Assembly: GCA_038329845.1 (NCBI GenBank)
Contig: JBBQNJ010000005.1
Location: 22,617-86,616 of the forward strand
DNA: 64,000 nucleotides
Direction: 5' to 3'
Origin: JBBQNJ01 sp038329845
GTDB lineage: Bacteria; Planctomycetota; Phycisphaerae; Tepidisphaerales; Tepidisphaeraceae
The notes beneath the pieces were generated by a model. The model was given only the letters and a program-made list of their open reading frames with translations. It did not search any database and had not been told where the DNA came from. The position numbers and the translations under genes were made by a program. Positions 8,246 through 17,601 of this stretch are shown one piece after another. The first letter of the stretch is position 1. Each line of letters begins with the position of its first letter.

Positions 8246-9426
8246 TGAGTACGAGCATCCACACGCCGCACACCGAGCTGTTCATCGCCCGCGAAGGCGG
8301 GTATCACCACTACCGCGTGCCGTCCTGTACCGTTAGCCCCGGCGGGGTGGCGCTCGCTTTCACCGAGGCCCGCAAGAACTCACGCGCCGGCGAGAAGATC
8401 GTCCACAACGATTACCGGGATATCGATATCCTCCTACGGCGGAGCGTGGACGGCGGCGAGACTTGGGAGGATCGCCAACTGATCGTGGACCACGCGGACC
8501 ACGGCGACGGGCCGATCCATAACTTCGTTCCGATCTCCGATCCCTTCGCCCCCCGGAGCAATGGCGACCGCGGTTGTGTTCATGCGTTGTATGGCCACGA
8601 CTACGCCCGCCTGTTCTACATCCGCAGCGATGACGACGGAGCGACGTGGAGCCAGCCACGCGATATCACCGAAGTGGCAGAACCGATCCGGGATCGTGAA
8701 GTGAATCCCTATGCGTGGACGGCTTTCGCGGTCGGGCCGGGTCACGCAATATGCAAACATCGTGAACCCGCGAAGGGGCGGCTTGTCGTCCCCGCGTGGA
8801 TGTGTGCCAGGCCGATGGGCAGCGGCGACCCGCATCGGCCTTCGGACCTGACCCTGATCTACAGCGACGACCACGCCCAGACCTGGCACGCCGGGCCAAC
8901 GATTGTGAAGCACGGACAACTCGCCAGCAATGGCACGCCCGTGGGCACGCCTAATGAATCCACCCCCGTCGAGTTAGCCGATGGTTCCGTGACGTTTAAC
9001 ATCCGCAACGAATCCAAGCCGCCTCGGCGTTTGATCGCCAGCAGCGATGATGGCGTGGCGAACTGGTCGCAGCCGCGGTTTGATGATGCCCTGTTCGATC
9101 CGCAATGCCATGGAGCCATCCTCGCGGTCCCGGACGAGCAGGCTGAGAGCGGGACGGCGTTGATCTTCACCAACCCCGCCGCGAAAAGCCGCGACCTACC
9201 GGGCAACTGGGGCAACACCTACGACCGCCAGAATCTCACCGCCCGCATCAGCCGTGATGGTGGCAAGACCTGGTCGATTCACCAAGTTGCCGAGCCCGGA
9301 CCCAGCGGGTACAGCGACCTGATGCTCATGCCCGATGGCACGGTGCTGTGCCTCTTCGAGTGCGGCATGATCGGAAAAATGAGCGACACACGCTGCATCG
9401 TGGTGCAGACGATACCGATTGTTTGA
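8245..9426 (+). CDS. Sialidase-like six-bladed beta-propeller glycoside hydrolase
   Basis: A 393-residue protein with four Asp-boxes (SxDxGxTW): RSVDGGETWE, RSDDDGATWS, YSDDHAQTWH and SRDGGKTWS. It has a YRVPS stretch at about residue 28, matching the [FY]RIP motif with the first catalytic Arg of the GH33 sialidase fold. Sialidases release terminal sialic acid; many planctomycete relatives act on other acidic sugars, so the exact substrate is not certain. There is no signal peptide, so it should work in the cytoplasm on imported oligosaccharides, together with the FAD oxidoreductase whose stop codon it overlaps. The ATG at 8245 lies in the TGATG overlap. Confidence 0.85.
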   Translation: MSTSIHTPHTELFIAREGGYHHYRVPSCTVSPGGVALAFTEARKNSRAGEKIVHNDYRDIDILLRRSVDGGETWEDRQLIVDHADHGDGPIHNFVPISDPFAPRSNGDRGCVHALYGHDYARLFYIRSDDDGATWSQPRDITEVAEPIRDREVNPYAWTAFAVGPGHAICKHREPAKGRLVVPAWMCARPMGSGDPHRPSDLTLIYSDDHAQTWHAGPTIVKHGQLASNGTPVGTPNESTPVELADGSVTFNIRNESKPPRRLIASSDDGVANWSQPRFDDALFDPQCHGAILAVPDEQAESGTALIFTNPAAKSRDLPGNWGNTYDRQNLTARISRDGGKTWSIHQVAEPGPSGYSDLMLMPDGTVLCLFECGMIGKMSDTRCIVVQTIPIV

Positions 9427-9533
9427 GTAACAGAAGTCGGCTATAAGCCTTTGATGCTTGTCGCTGGCAAACAAAGCGGGAATGCCTCAACAATAGTGAA
9501 TCCGATGCCTGGCCCGAAGGCTGGGCGGTTCAC

Positions 9534-10345
9534 GTGCAGGAGGTCATCCCCGTGCGTAAGAGATCACCGTATTCCCTGGTCGATGTCAACAAGATTGTCC
9601 CTGAACAACTTTTCCCGCCAGCGGCGGAAGGCGGTCAGGCATGCAACGATTCGTCTCCACCGCGCAACGACTCGCCTCCACCGCGCCATGATCCGCCGTC
9701 GCCGCGCAATGGCTCGCCTTCACCGCGTCGGCCGTTGTGGCTGGGGGTGGACGTGGGCAAGTATGAGCTGGCGGTGTGTTTGACGTGGGCCGACGGTCGT
9801 TTCGAGCGGCCGTGGCGGGTGAAGTCGCCGGATCAGACGTTGCTGCTGGTGGAGATCGCCGCGCGATTGAGCGAACGGTTCGCGGTCACGATCGCACTGG
9901 AATCGTCGGGCACCTACGGCGATGCCCTTCGCCAGGCCTGCACCGATGCGGGGTTGGCGGTGGTGCGGGTGTCGGCCAAGGCGGTGAAGGATGAAGCGGA
10001 GACCTTCGACGGAGTTCCCAGCCAGCATGACGGCAAGGACGCGGCGGTGATCGCGTCGCTGGCTCATCGCGGCAAGTCGACGGCCTGGCCGTGGCAGCAG
10101 CGGAGCGAGTTCGATCAGGCGTTGCGGTACTGGGTTCGCACCCTGGACGCGGCCCAGCGGGTCAAACAGATGCACAGCGGCAGGCTCGAGGCGTTGCTGG
10201 GGCGTCACTGGCCGGAGGCGACGGGGTTGTTGTCGTTGTCGGGGGCGACGCTGCCGATGGCGTTGTCGCACTGGGGCGATCCGACGGCGTTGTCCCACTC
10301 GGTCTCCAGCGCGGTGATGCGCGACTTGGCCGCGGGCACTCAGCA
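9534..10345 (+). pseudogene. IS110-family transposase, truncated at the 3' end
   Basis: The N-terminal RNase H-like DEDD domain of IS110 transposases is present: LWLGVDVGKYELAVCL with the first Asp, IALESSGTYG with the Glu, and SQHDGKDAAVIASLA with the last acidic pair. The C-terminal transposase_20 half with its active serine is missing. After about 10345 the frame runs for 33 codons into unrelated sequence and stops at 10445. The first 65 codons include four units of a 21-bp repeat coding for SPPRN(D/G)-type peptides, which is not usual for IS110. The start is uncertain; the GTG at 9534 follows a GCAGGAGG-like stretch only weakly. Clearly non-functional as a transposase. Confidence 0.8.
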
Positions 10346-10562
10346 CTCACATATTCGCCATCGCCTGCGAAAGCCTTCTGACCTCGTGGATCGACATGCC
10401 GCCGAGCTTGGGGATGCTCGGGCCGATACGGGGGTGTGGGGGTGATGGCGTGGCCGAAGTCGAGGCGGGCGGCTTCGCGCAGCGGGAGTTCGAGTTGCGG
10501 AACCGAGCGGATTTGAAGGTGATCCTCCCCAATCCCGACGTAAATCGGGATCTGCTGGAAAA

Positions 10563-11202
10563 GGGCATTGCCTGCTGCGTCAATACCGTTGCCCGGCGGA
10601 TGAAGGAGCATGGCATTCGCAGCAGTGTCAATCGAAAGTTCCGTGTGACCACCACCGATTCCAATCATGAACATCCGGTCTTTGCCAATCGGCTCGACCG
10701 CGACTTTGCCGCCACGGCCCCCAATCAGAAATGGGCCGCCGACATCACCTATATCCATACCGATGAAGGCTTTGTTTATCTGGCCGGCATCGTGGATTTA
10801 TTCAGCCGCAAGATCGTCGGCTGGAGCATGAAGGACACCCTGCATTCGGACCTCTGTGTCGAGGCCCTGGAGATGGCCCTGGCCAGCCGCAGGCCCACGC
10901 TGCCGCTCTTGCATCATTCGGATCGCGGCTGCCAGTACGCCGGTAGACAGTACCAGGACAAGCTGATCTGGTTCAACATGGATTGCAGCATGAGCCGCGT
11001 GGGCGACTGCTGGGACAACGCCGTGGTCGAGAGTGTATGGGCCAGCCTGAAAAATGAACTGGTGTTTCAAATACATTTCAAGACCAGACAGGAGGCCAAA
11101 GATGCGATCTTCGAGTGGATCGTGATATGGTACAATCGCAAGCGAAGACACAGCTCACTGGGATACCTCAGCCCTGAGGCGTTTGAGGCGAAGCTGAATT
11201 GA
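10563..11202 (+). pseudogene. IS3-family transposase OrfB, 5'-truncated
   Basis: From about 10563 the frame reads as the later part of an IS3-type OrfB: an HTH-like NTVARRMKEHGIRS, then the rve catalytic core with PNQKWAADITYI (first Asp), LLHHSDRGCQYA (second Asp) and GDCWDNAVVESVWASLKNE (Glu), and the closing WYNRKRRHSSLGYLSPEAFE. All three DDE residues are intact, but the N-terminal part and OrfA are missing. The frame upstream (10396-10562) comes from unrelated DNA, which in the other direction reads as the end of another protein. Together with the IS110 piece this is a hybrid of broken elements. Confidence 0.85.
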
Positions 11203-11677
11203 AAATATCCGAACCGAACCGTGTACGTTTTTCGTGGGGAAGATCAATCTTCGCCACAGCATCGGCCAGCTTCAGCTCCACGCCTTCCTTGCGGCCTACC
11301 ACCAGCCTCGCCGTGCCCACGAAGGTCCGGCTGATGCGCTGGATCGTCTTGGGCGGCAGGATCTTCCTGGCCGGCTCGTTGCGCACGGTGAGGATTTCCA
11401 CCAGCTCGGATCGGCTGATCGCCTGCTGCTCGTAGAGTTTCAGCACGGCTGACACGCTGATCTCGGTCTCGCTGGACGCATCCAGGCGAGCGAAAAAGAA
11501 GTCGCCCTCCACGGCCTCGCCCACCTCCATGTCGGCCTTCACCCTGGCCTTCACGCCGCCGGGCTTGGGCTCGATCCATTGCTTCACCAGCTCCTGCACG
11601 AAGCCGATCCGGTCCACGCGCACATCACGCCGGCGCTTGGCCGGCACGCTGGCCGGCTTTCCAGATGGAGGAAACAT
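11168..11677 (-). CDS. Hypothetical protein, probably a broken fragment
   Basis: An open frame of about 169 codons whose last ~12 codons overlap the IS3 remnant, so the original 3' end was probably replaced by the insertion. The middle has a regular protein-like composition: EAVEGDFFFARLDASSETE, a helical ISRSELVEILTVRNEPAR, and a strand-rich RISRTFVGTARLVVGRKEG. I do not recognise the family. No ribosome site is clear; the ATG at 11677 is the best start. It could instead be a chance frame in high-GC DNA, but codon use favours this strand. Confidence 0.4.
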   Translation of the reverse strand: MFPPSGKPASVPAKRRRDVRVDRIGFVQELVKQWIEPKPGGVKARVKADMEVGEAVEGDFFFARLDASSETEISVSAVLKLYEQQAISRSELVEILTVRNEPARKILPPKTIQRISRTFVGTARLVVGRKEGVELKLADAVAKIDLPHEKRTRFGSDIFNSASPQTPQG

Positions 11678-11776
11678 GAAGGTCAACCCAAACGCAGAAG
11701 CAATCTGTTGCCTCCCCGATCGACAGGGCCTCGTGGTCGGCGGCCCGGCCTCATCGGCGTCGATCAATGGCCCGAT

Positions 11777-13009
11777 CTAACCCGATATCTCCACCGCCAG
11801 GATGGAGATGTCATCTTTGGGGCTTTCGCGTCCATGCCACCGAACGATCTCCTCCAGCAGCGTGGCGATCCCCTCCTTAAGGGATTTGGTCCTTCCTCGA
11901 CCGATCGCCTCCAGGAGCCGATCATCTCCGAAATGTTCGCCGCTGGAGTTCATCGCCTCCGGCAGGCCGTCGGAGTAGAGATATAACCGATCCCCCGGCG
12001 CCAGATGGAAATTTCGGTCTTCATAGGCCTCGTCCGCCACGCCGATCGGAAACCCCGGACTTTCAAGGATCACTGGAGGTCCGCCTACGGGGAGATGCAA
12101 TGGCCCGGCGTGACCCGCACATACGTGCCGAAAATCCCTTGTCGATACATCCAGCACGCCGTAAATGAGGGTCGCGAATTGCCGCGTCGCCAGGTCAAAG
12201 GGGAAGAGCCGGTTGAGGTGGTCGGCGACTTTCGCGGGCGGCGTGATGCCGAGCTGATCAACAGCGTCTCGGTCCCGGACCAGGATTGAAGAGGGATCTG
12301 CCGGCGGCGAGAGAAGTCGGCTGAGCGTCACCGACAGCAAAGCCGCCGAGACGCCGTGTCCAGTGACATCCAGGATGTATAAGCCGACCCTGCCACCGCC
12401 AAGGGGGATGATGTTCAGGCCATCACCGGCCAGTTCATCACAGGGCTGGTAGCCCCAGGCGAACTGGGCGCCGGGAACCTTGATTGCCGCGCTGGGAAGA
12501 AATGTCCTCTGTATCGTTGCCGCCGCCTTGAGGTCGTGAGACATCCGCTCGTTGGCCCTCTCCAGTCGCAAGTTGGTTTCCTCCAACTCGATTTGCAAGC
12601 GGCGTAGTTTCAGATGCGTCTCGACGCGCGCGTGCAATTCCTCCATCTGAAACGGCTTGGTGATGTAATCCACCCCGCCGGTGGCAAATGCCTTCACCTT
12701 GTCCAATTGCTCGGTGAGCGCGCTGATGAAGATGATGGGGATGCCCTCGAGCATGCCATCGGCCTTGAGGTGCTCGCACACCTGGTAGCCGTTCATATCC
12801 GGCATGTTGATGTCCAGCAGGATCAAGTCGGGGGGATCACGCTGCGCCGCCGCCAGCGCCAACTTGCCGCTGGGAACGGGGCGCACCTTGTACCCGCGGT
12901 CTTTGAGCATCCCCGCCAGCACCTGAAGATTTGCCGACGTGTCATCGACGATCAGGATGCTCGCGGGTTGAGCGGCACCAGTTCTGTTGTCAGGCCTTGC
13001 CGGTTTCAA
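11777..13009 (-). CDS. Response regulator with PP2C-type (RsbU/SpoIIE) phosphatase output
   Basis: A 410-residue protein: receiver domain (about residues 15-135, phospho-acceptor in LILLDINMPDMNG, then FISA and ITKPF), a coiled-coil linker of about 30 residues, and a PPM/SpoIIE-type serine phosphatase domain (GLYILDVTGHGVSAALLS, LYLYSDGLPEAMN, PKDDISILAVEI). Such proteins dephosphorylate anti-sigma-factor antagonists when the receiver is phosphorylated, linking a kinase to a partner-switching sigma pathway. The start I favour is the TTG at 13009, six bases after GGAG, inside the end of the histidine kinase gene. No ATG fits. The two genes overlap by 20 bases and almost certainly work together. 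Confidence 0.9.
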   Translation of the reverse strand: MKPARPDNRTGAAQPASILIVDDTSANLQVLAGMLKDRGYKVRPVPSGKLALAAAQRDPPDLILLDINMPDMNGYQVCEHLKADGMLEGIPIIFISALTEQLDKVKAFATGGVDYITKPFQMEELHARVETHLKLRRLQIELEETNLRLERANERMSHDLKAAATIQRTFLPSAAIKVPGAQFAWGYQPCDELAGDGLNIIPLGGGRVGLYILDVTGHGVSAALLSVTLSRLLSPPADPSSILVRDRDAVDQLGITPPAKVADHLNRLFPFDLATRQFATLIYGVLDVSTRDFRHVCAGHAGPLHLPVGGPPVILESPGFPIGVADEAYEDRNFHLAPGDRLYLYSDGLPEAMNSSGEHFGDDRLLEAIGRGRTKSLKEGIATLLEEIVRWHGRESPKDDISILAVEISG

Positions 13010-15635
13010 TCGGGGCTCCTGTGCAAAAAAGGTCGAGCAGTTTCTGGTACTGGAAGCCCTCGGCCAGGCGGCGAAGCGCTTGGGCGACGCGCGGGTCGCG
13101 GGACTCGACCTCCTGGATCGTTGCGAGCAACTGGTCAAGATCCGCCGTGACGACGGCTTCACGCATCAGGTCGATAAGCTGCGGTGGCAGCCCCGCGAGC
13201 GACTCGGGAGTGAGCTCGGCGGCTTCCTCCGGAGGCGCGGCTACTGAGTCGTCGGCGTATTCGTATTCCACACCCACGTGGGTATGAATTTTGTGGAACA
13301 GTTCGGCCTCCCGGAATGGCTTGCCGATGAAATCGTCGGCGCCGATTTCCATTAACTCCTGGCGATTGTCGTCCATCGCGCTGGCAGTTACGGCGATAAT
13401 CTTGGGTTCGTTGCCGCCGGGCATCGCGCGGATGCGCTTGATTGCCTCGTGGCCATCCATCACCGGCATGCGGAAATCCATCAGGATCAGGCGCGGGTGC
13501 CATTCCTCAAACTGCTTCACGGCTTCCAATCCGTTGATCGCGAGTTGCACCTCAAAGCCGACGGGTGCCAGAAGTTTGGCGAGCAGTTGGCGGTTGTCCT
13601 CGATGTCGTCGGCAATGAGCACGCGGCACGCAGGCTGCCCAGGTTGGAGCCTCAAAACATGCCGTGGCTTTTCTTTCGCTTGAACCGCCTGGGCCTCGCC
13701 TTCTTTCAATGGCAGGTCGATGATGAAGATGCTGCCTTTGCCGACCTGGCTGCGGAGCGTGATGTCACCTCCCATCAGTCGAACAAACTCCCGGCTGATC
13801 GCCAGTCCCAGCCCCGTCCCGGTTCCGGTTTGTTGCCCGCTCTTGGTCTGCTCGAAATGCCGGAACAACCGGTCCTGCTCTTCTTGCGGAATCCCCGGGC
13901 CGGTGTCCTCGATCTCAACCCGCAGAGAAGGTCCCTTAGCCCCCCCGCCGCCCTTGCGGTCCGCGAGCACGCGCACACCGACGCCACCCTGTTCGGTGAA
14001 TTTCACGGCGTTGCCCAGCACGTTAATGAGGACCTGACGCATCTTGTTAATGTCGGCCACGATGTATTGCGGAACGTCGTCACCGATCAGCTCCACGGAA
14101 AAGGACAACTCCTTCTCATTGGTACGTACGCGGAACATCATCTCCAAGTCGTCGAGAAGCGCCGGCAGGTCAAACGTGGAGGCATTGAGAGTCGTGCGGC
14201 CGGCCTCGATCTTGGACATTTCCAGAATGTCGTTGATCAGGGCAAGGAGATGTTCGCCGCTGCGATTGATGGTGCCGAGGTACTGGCATTGTTGCGGGGT
14301 GAGATCCTTGTCGCGAAGCATGAGCTGGGAGAACCCGAGGATGGCGTTCATCGGGGTGCGGATTTCGTGGGACATGTTGGCCAGGAAGACGCTCTTGGCG
14401 CGGTTGGCTTGCTGCAACGACTGCTCATAACGTTTTCGTTCGGTGACATCGCGAGCGGCCGCGAATACGCCCCGCAGTTTCCGGTCTCGGTCGTGAAAGG
14501 TGGATGCGTTGTAGGACACCACTGTTTCCTTCCCGTCCCTGGCGCGCGCGGTCAGCTCATAGTCGGTGACTTTGCCTTCGCCGAGGACCAGCTTGATGCC
14601 CGCCTCCGCTCTTTCCGGGTCGGTAAAGTAATCCTTGAAGGGCGCGCCGATCAGCTCGTCGCGCGTACATCCGGTTAAAGCCTCCATCTGCTTGTTGACG
14701 TCGGTGATGATGCCGCGGGGGTCGGTGGTGATCAATGCGTCGATGTTCGATTCGATCAGCGAGCGCGTATAGAATTGCTGATCGCGCACGCGCTGATCGA
14801 GCAGCATTCGTTCGGCTTCGACCTGTTTCCGCGCGGTGTTGTCCGTGCCGATCAGCAGATAACCGATGATTCCGCCCTGGGCGTCGCGGAGCGCGGTGAC
14901 TGACACGATGGCCGGAAAGCGGCTGCCATCCTTGCGGATGTAGGTCAGTTCATAAATGTCTTCGATGCCGCGAGAGGCCTTGAAAACCAGCGCCTCAAAC
15001 CCTGGCGTAATGGTTGTTCCGATCTCCACGCTCAAGGCTTTAGCGCGCGCGACCACCTCCTGCGGATCGGAAATATCTGCCGGGGTGATCTTGTTCATCA
15101 CTTCGGCGCCGGTGTAGCCGAGCATCCGCTCGGCGCCGACGTTGAAGATCTGAATGACGCCCTTTTCGTCGGTGGCGATGCTTGAGAAGTTGGCGCTGTT
15201 GAAAATGGCGTTTTGCAACGCTCCCGCTTTGAGCAGTTCTTCTTCCGCGCGCTTGCGCGCCGTCACATCTTCCATCGCCAGCACCAGCAGCTCCCCGTGC
15301 TGGCCCGCCTGAAGCTTGCGCGCATTGAGCAGCATCACCCTCCGCCCGATCACCGGGAAGGTGTGTTCAAGCTCAAAGTCGTTGAAGACCGAACTCTTGG
15401 GCACAATATCTTCCAGCAGAGTACGCAGGTCGGGGATATCCCACTGGCCGTTCCCAAGCTCATAGATCAGTTGGTCCACGGTCTCTTCGGGCGAGACCTG
15501 AAAAGTCTGATAGAAGGCGCGGTTGGCGGACCGGACGCGCAGAGTGGTATCGAGGATCAACAGCGGCTCGCGCACCGTGTCCACGATGTTCAAGGCATAG
15601 TCCTGAATATCCTCAACTAATGGTCCTCGTGTCAT
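12990..15635 (-). CDS. Hybrid sensor histidine kinase with three PAS domains
   Basis: An 881-residue soluble kinase with no membrane segment. In order: three PAS domains (about residues 10-120, 135-270 and 280-405), the phospho-acceptor region MSHEIRTPMNAILGFSQL, and the ATPase domain with NVLGNAVKFTE, DTGPGIP and GTGTGLGLAI. A receiver domain follows (LILMDFRMPVMDG, TASAMD, IGKPF), then a helical C-terminal bundle of the kind often seen after such receivers, without an obvious phospho-transfer His. It should sense an intracellular cue such as redox, oxygen or a ligand and pass phosphate within itself or to the receiver-phosphatase encoded next. The ATG at 15635 is preceded by AAAGG; an in-frame GTG six codons earlier is less likely. 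Confidence 0.93.
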   Translation of the reverse strand: MTRGPLVEDIQDYALNIVDTVREPLLILDTTLRVRSANRAFYQTFQVSPEETVDQLIYELGNGQWDIPDLRTLLEDIVPKSSVFNDFELEHTFPVIGRRVMLLNARKLQAGQHGELLVLAMEDVTARKRAEEELLKAGALQNAIFNSANFSSIATDEKGVIQIFNVGAERMLGYTGAEVMNKITPADISDPQEVVARAKALSVEIGTTITPGFEALVFKASRGIEDIYELTYIRKDGSRFPAIVSVTALRDAQGGIIGYLLIGTDNTARKQVEAERMLLDQRVRDQQFYTRSLIESNIDALITTDPRGIITDVNKQMEALTGCTRDELIGAPFKDYFTDPERAEAGIKLVLGEGKVTDYELTARARDGKETVVSYNASTFHDRDRKLRGVFAAARDVTERKRYEQSLQQANRAKSVFLANMSHEIRTPMNAILGFSQLMLRDKDLTPQQCQYLGTINRSGEHLLALINDILEMSKIEAGRTTLNASTFDLPALLDDLEMMFRVRTNEKELSFSVELIGDDVPQYIVADINKMRQVLINVLGNAVKFTEQGGVGVRVLADRKGGGGAKGPSLRVEIEDTGPGIPQEEQDRLFRHFEQTKSGQQTGTGTGLGLAISREFVRLMGGDITLRSQVGKGSIFIIDLPLKEGEAQAVQAKEKPRHVLRLQPGQPACRVLIADDIEDNRQLLAKLLAPVGFEVQLAINGLEAVKQFEEWHPRLILMDFRMPVMDGHEAIKRIRAMPGGNEPKIIAVTASAMDDNRQELMEIGADDFIGKPFREAELFHKIHTHVGVEYEYADDSVAAPPEEAAELTPESLAGLPPQLIDLMREAVVTADLDQLLATIQEVESRDPRVAQALRRLAEGFQYQKLLDLFCTGAPIETGKA

Positions 15636-15987
15636 TGCGGCCTTTCTGCACACTTGGAGGCTTCCGCCGGACTATTTTCCCAAGGCGAGATTCTCGTCTG
15701 GATTTTTGCCGGGCGCGACCGCGGGCGCGCTGTCCAGCAGGATCATGGGCTTGATCTGATCAAAGTTCATCCTGGAGTGCATCCATTGATGTCACAGTCT
15801 GGACAGCAACTGCAAATGCCACTTTGCTCGCTGACCCAGGAAATGCGTTCGCTTTGTGTACGATGAACATCCTGTTTCCCATTGGAAGCAACGACGGAAC
15901 GGAACTGAATTGTACGGAACGGCAGGCCGGAGCGTAACGGACAGAATTGAGCACACACAGTAGAGTAAGTGAAGGGGACACGACCCT
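15636..15987. other. Gene-free stretch between the kinase gene and the primase block
   Basis: No supportable coding region. The sequence is less GC-rich than its surroundings around 15830-15970 and must hold the promoter of the minus-strand kinase operon and the 3' end of the primase block. I see no clear terminator hairpin, no tRNA and no direct repeat that would mark an attachment site. Confidence 0.4.
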
Positions 15988-17250
15988 TCAGCCCGTTTCC
16001 GGGTCGCGCACCGGCGTCCAGAGATGATCGACGTGCTGGTAGATGTCCACCAGCGCCACTTCGTCCGGAGTTGAACGATAACCGCTGTGGTCGAACACCC
16101 ACCATTCCTCGCGGTAGCGCCGCAGCGTCAGTTGCTTGTCCCGCGTCCGCCGGCGCGCGAGGTAATGCTCGGCGAGCCGCATGGGCTCGGGGAACTCCAC
16201 GATGGCTTCTGGACGCGGCGTCCATTGTTCACCGTCGGTGGTGCCTCCGCTTGGCGGTGCGCGTTCGATGCCCAGCAACTGCGCGGCGGCTTTGACGGCG
16301 GTTTTCACATCGCCGCCATGATCAAAATGGGTGAACACGTCGAAGGCATCGTGGATGCCCACGCCGCTCTTGACCACTCCATCGTTGAGCGGATCGTTGC
16401 TGGAGAAGTGGCAACTGCGGCCGTCTTTCACGGTGACCGACGCGCTCTTGCCCCCCGGGCGCACGAAGCGGTCGCCGATGCGCGTGTAACCGTGGGCCTC
16501 GAGGATGGCATCTATCGCGTGCGCAGAATTGAACTGCTGGATGACGCCGGTGCTGCCATTGCGGCTCGCGGCCACACGGCGTTCGTGCGACTGAGCCGCC
16601 TGGCGTTCGATACGTTCCTTTTCCTGGCGGGTGTAGGGACATTCATCGAGCTTCCGCGCCGCGGCCAGGAGCGCGTCGGCCCGCGCCTGGGGGATCGTGG
16701 GGATCGCGGCCAAGCCCCCGGAGAGCATCTGGTAGACCTTGCCGCTGGGATGCAAGCTGGGCGGGACCACCGCGTATCCCCCCTCGGCGCGGGTCTCGAT
16801 GGCAATTTCCCGGCCGGATTCCTCCGATTCGCAGGGCACCCAGGCGAGCTTCGCGTTCTCACCCGGCGTGGAGCAGCGGCAAAATACCTGATACCCACCG
16901 CCGCCGGTGCGCTGCACCGGAAGGCCGTCGGCCAACTCGCCAACCGCAGCTTTCCAGGCGTCGTAAAACCGCTCCACATCGAAGTCGAGGATGAGCAGCC
17001 CGCCGGAAATCGCCCCGCCGATGACCGCGTAACTTTTCGCGCCCCCCTCAAACCACCCATGCACCTCGGCGACCTCGGCGGCCTTGGTCTGGAACGGGCT
17101 CCAGGTGGGTTTGCCCTCGGCGTCGCGGGGAAGAAACCGAGTCAGCGGCCTTTTTGTGCGATGGTCGATCGGCAGGATGCTGACGCCGCCGGCCAAGACG
17201 GCCAAAGCGGTGGTTTTTAGGTCAGACGTAGGCGCAAGGGGCGTTATCAT
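15988..17250 (-). CDS. Bifunctional DNA primase/polymerase (PrimPol) domain protein
   Basis: A 420-residue protein whose first ~190 residues match the Prim-Pol domain of archaeo-eukaryotic-type primases used by phages and plasmids. It shows the strand ISGGLLILDFDVERF with the DxD metal pair, QRTGGGGYQVFCRC, and EIAIETRAEGGYAVVPPSLHPSGKVY, the typical h-P-P-S-x-H-x-[ST]-G turn. The C-terminal part has a further small domain with HFSSNDPLNDG and VFTHFDHGGDV, but no D5-type helicase, so the protein is shorter than full primase-helicases. It probably primes replication of a mobile element. The start codon overlaps the stop of the small gene at 17247-17534 (ATGA). Confidence 0.85.
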   Translation of the reverse strand: MITPLAPTSDLKTTALAVLAGGVSILPIDHRTKRPLTRFLPRDAEGKPTWSPFQTKAAEVAEVHGWFEGGAKSYAVIGGAISGGLLILDFDVERFYDAWKAAVGELADGLPVQRTGGGGYQVFCRCSTPGENAKLAWVPCESEESGREIAIETRAEGGYAVVPPSLHPSGKVYQMLSGGLAAIPTIPQARADALLAAARKLDECPYTRQEKERIERQAAQSHERRVAASRNGSTGVIQQFNSAHAIDAILEAHGYTRIGDRFVRPGGKSASVTVKDGRSCHFSSNDPLNDGVVKSGVGIHDAFDVFTHFDHGGDVKTAVKAAAQLLGIERAPPSGGTTDGEQWTPRPEAIVEFPEPMRLAEHYLARRRTRDKQLTLRRYREEWWVFDHSGYRSTPDEVALVDIYQHVDHLWTPVRDPETG

Positions 17251-17534
17251 GTGGCCTCCACCGCCTGCGGCGATTGCTCGACCTTGACGGCATCCGCACC
17301 GAACTCACGTCGGATGTAGCCGCCGAAAATCGTGGCCAAGGTGCGCCCAATGTCCGTGGTCATATCGACGAGGCATATGCGTCGGGCGCGATCGACCTTG
17401 GCGGGAGTCTCCAAGCAAAGGCGGTCCTCCCCATGCAGGCTTTCCACGGCCAGAAGGGCAAGCCGCAGGGTCGCCTCCACTTCGAGCATGGGTACTGAAT
17501 CCTTGAACACGAACTTCACGGTCGAGCGGTTCAT
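17247..17534 (-). CDS. Small hypothetical protein upstream of the primase
   Basis: A 95-residue protein starting MNRSTVKFVFKDSVPMLEVEATLRLA, with a strong ribosome site AGGAGG six bases before the ATG. It has a predicted mix of strands and helices (AVESLHGEDRLCLE, VDMTTDIGRTLATIFGGYIRREFG) and no cysteine cluster or DNA-binding motif that I recognise. Its stop overlaps the primase start by four bases, so the two are co-translated. I do not know the family; a role in replication or control of the primase is only a guess from position. Confidence 0.75.
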   Translation of the reverse strand: MNRSTVKFVFKDSVPMLEVEATLRLALLAVESLHGEDRLCLETPAKVDRARRICLVDMTTDIGRTLATIFGGYIRREFGADAVKVEQSPQAVEAT

Positions 17535-17601
17535 CGGCTGCCTCCTGGGGCACATTGGGGTCTCACTACTTATTGACCGGAACGGCGCGCAAAATGGTTG
17601 A

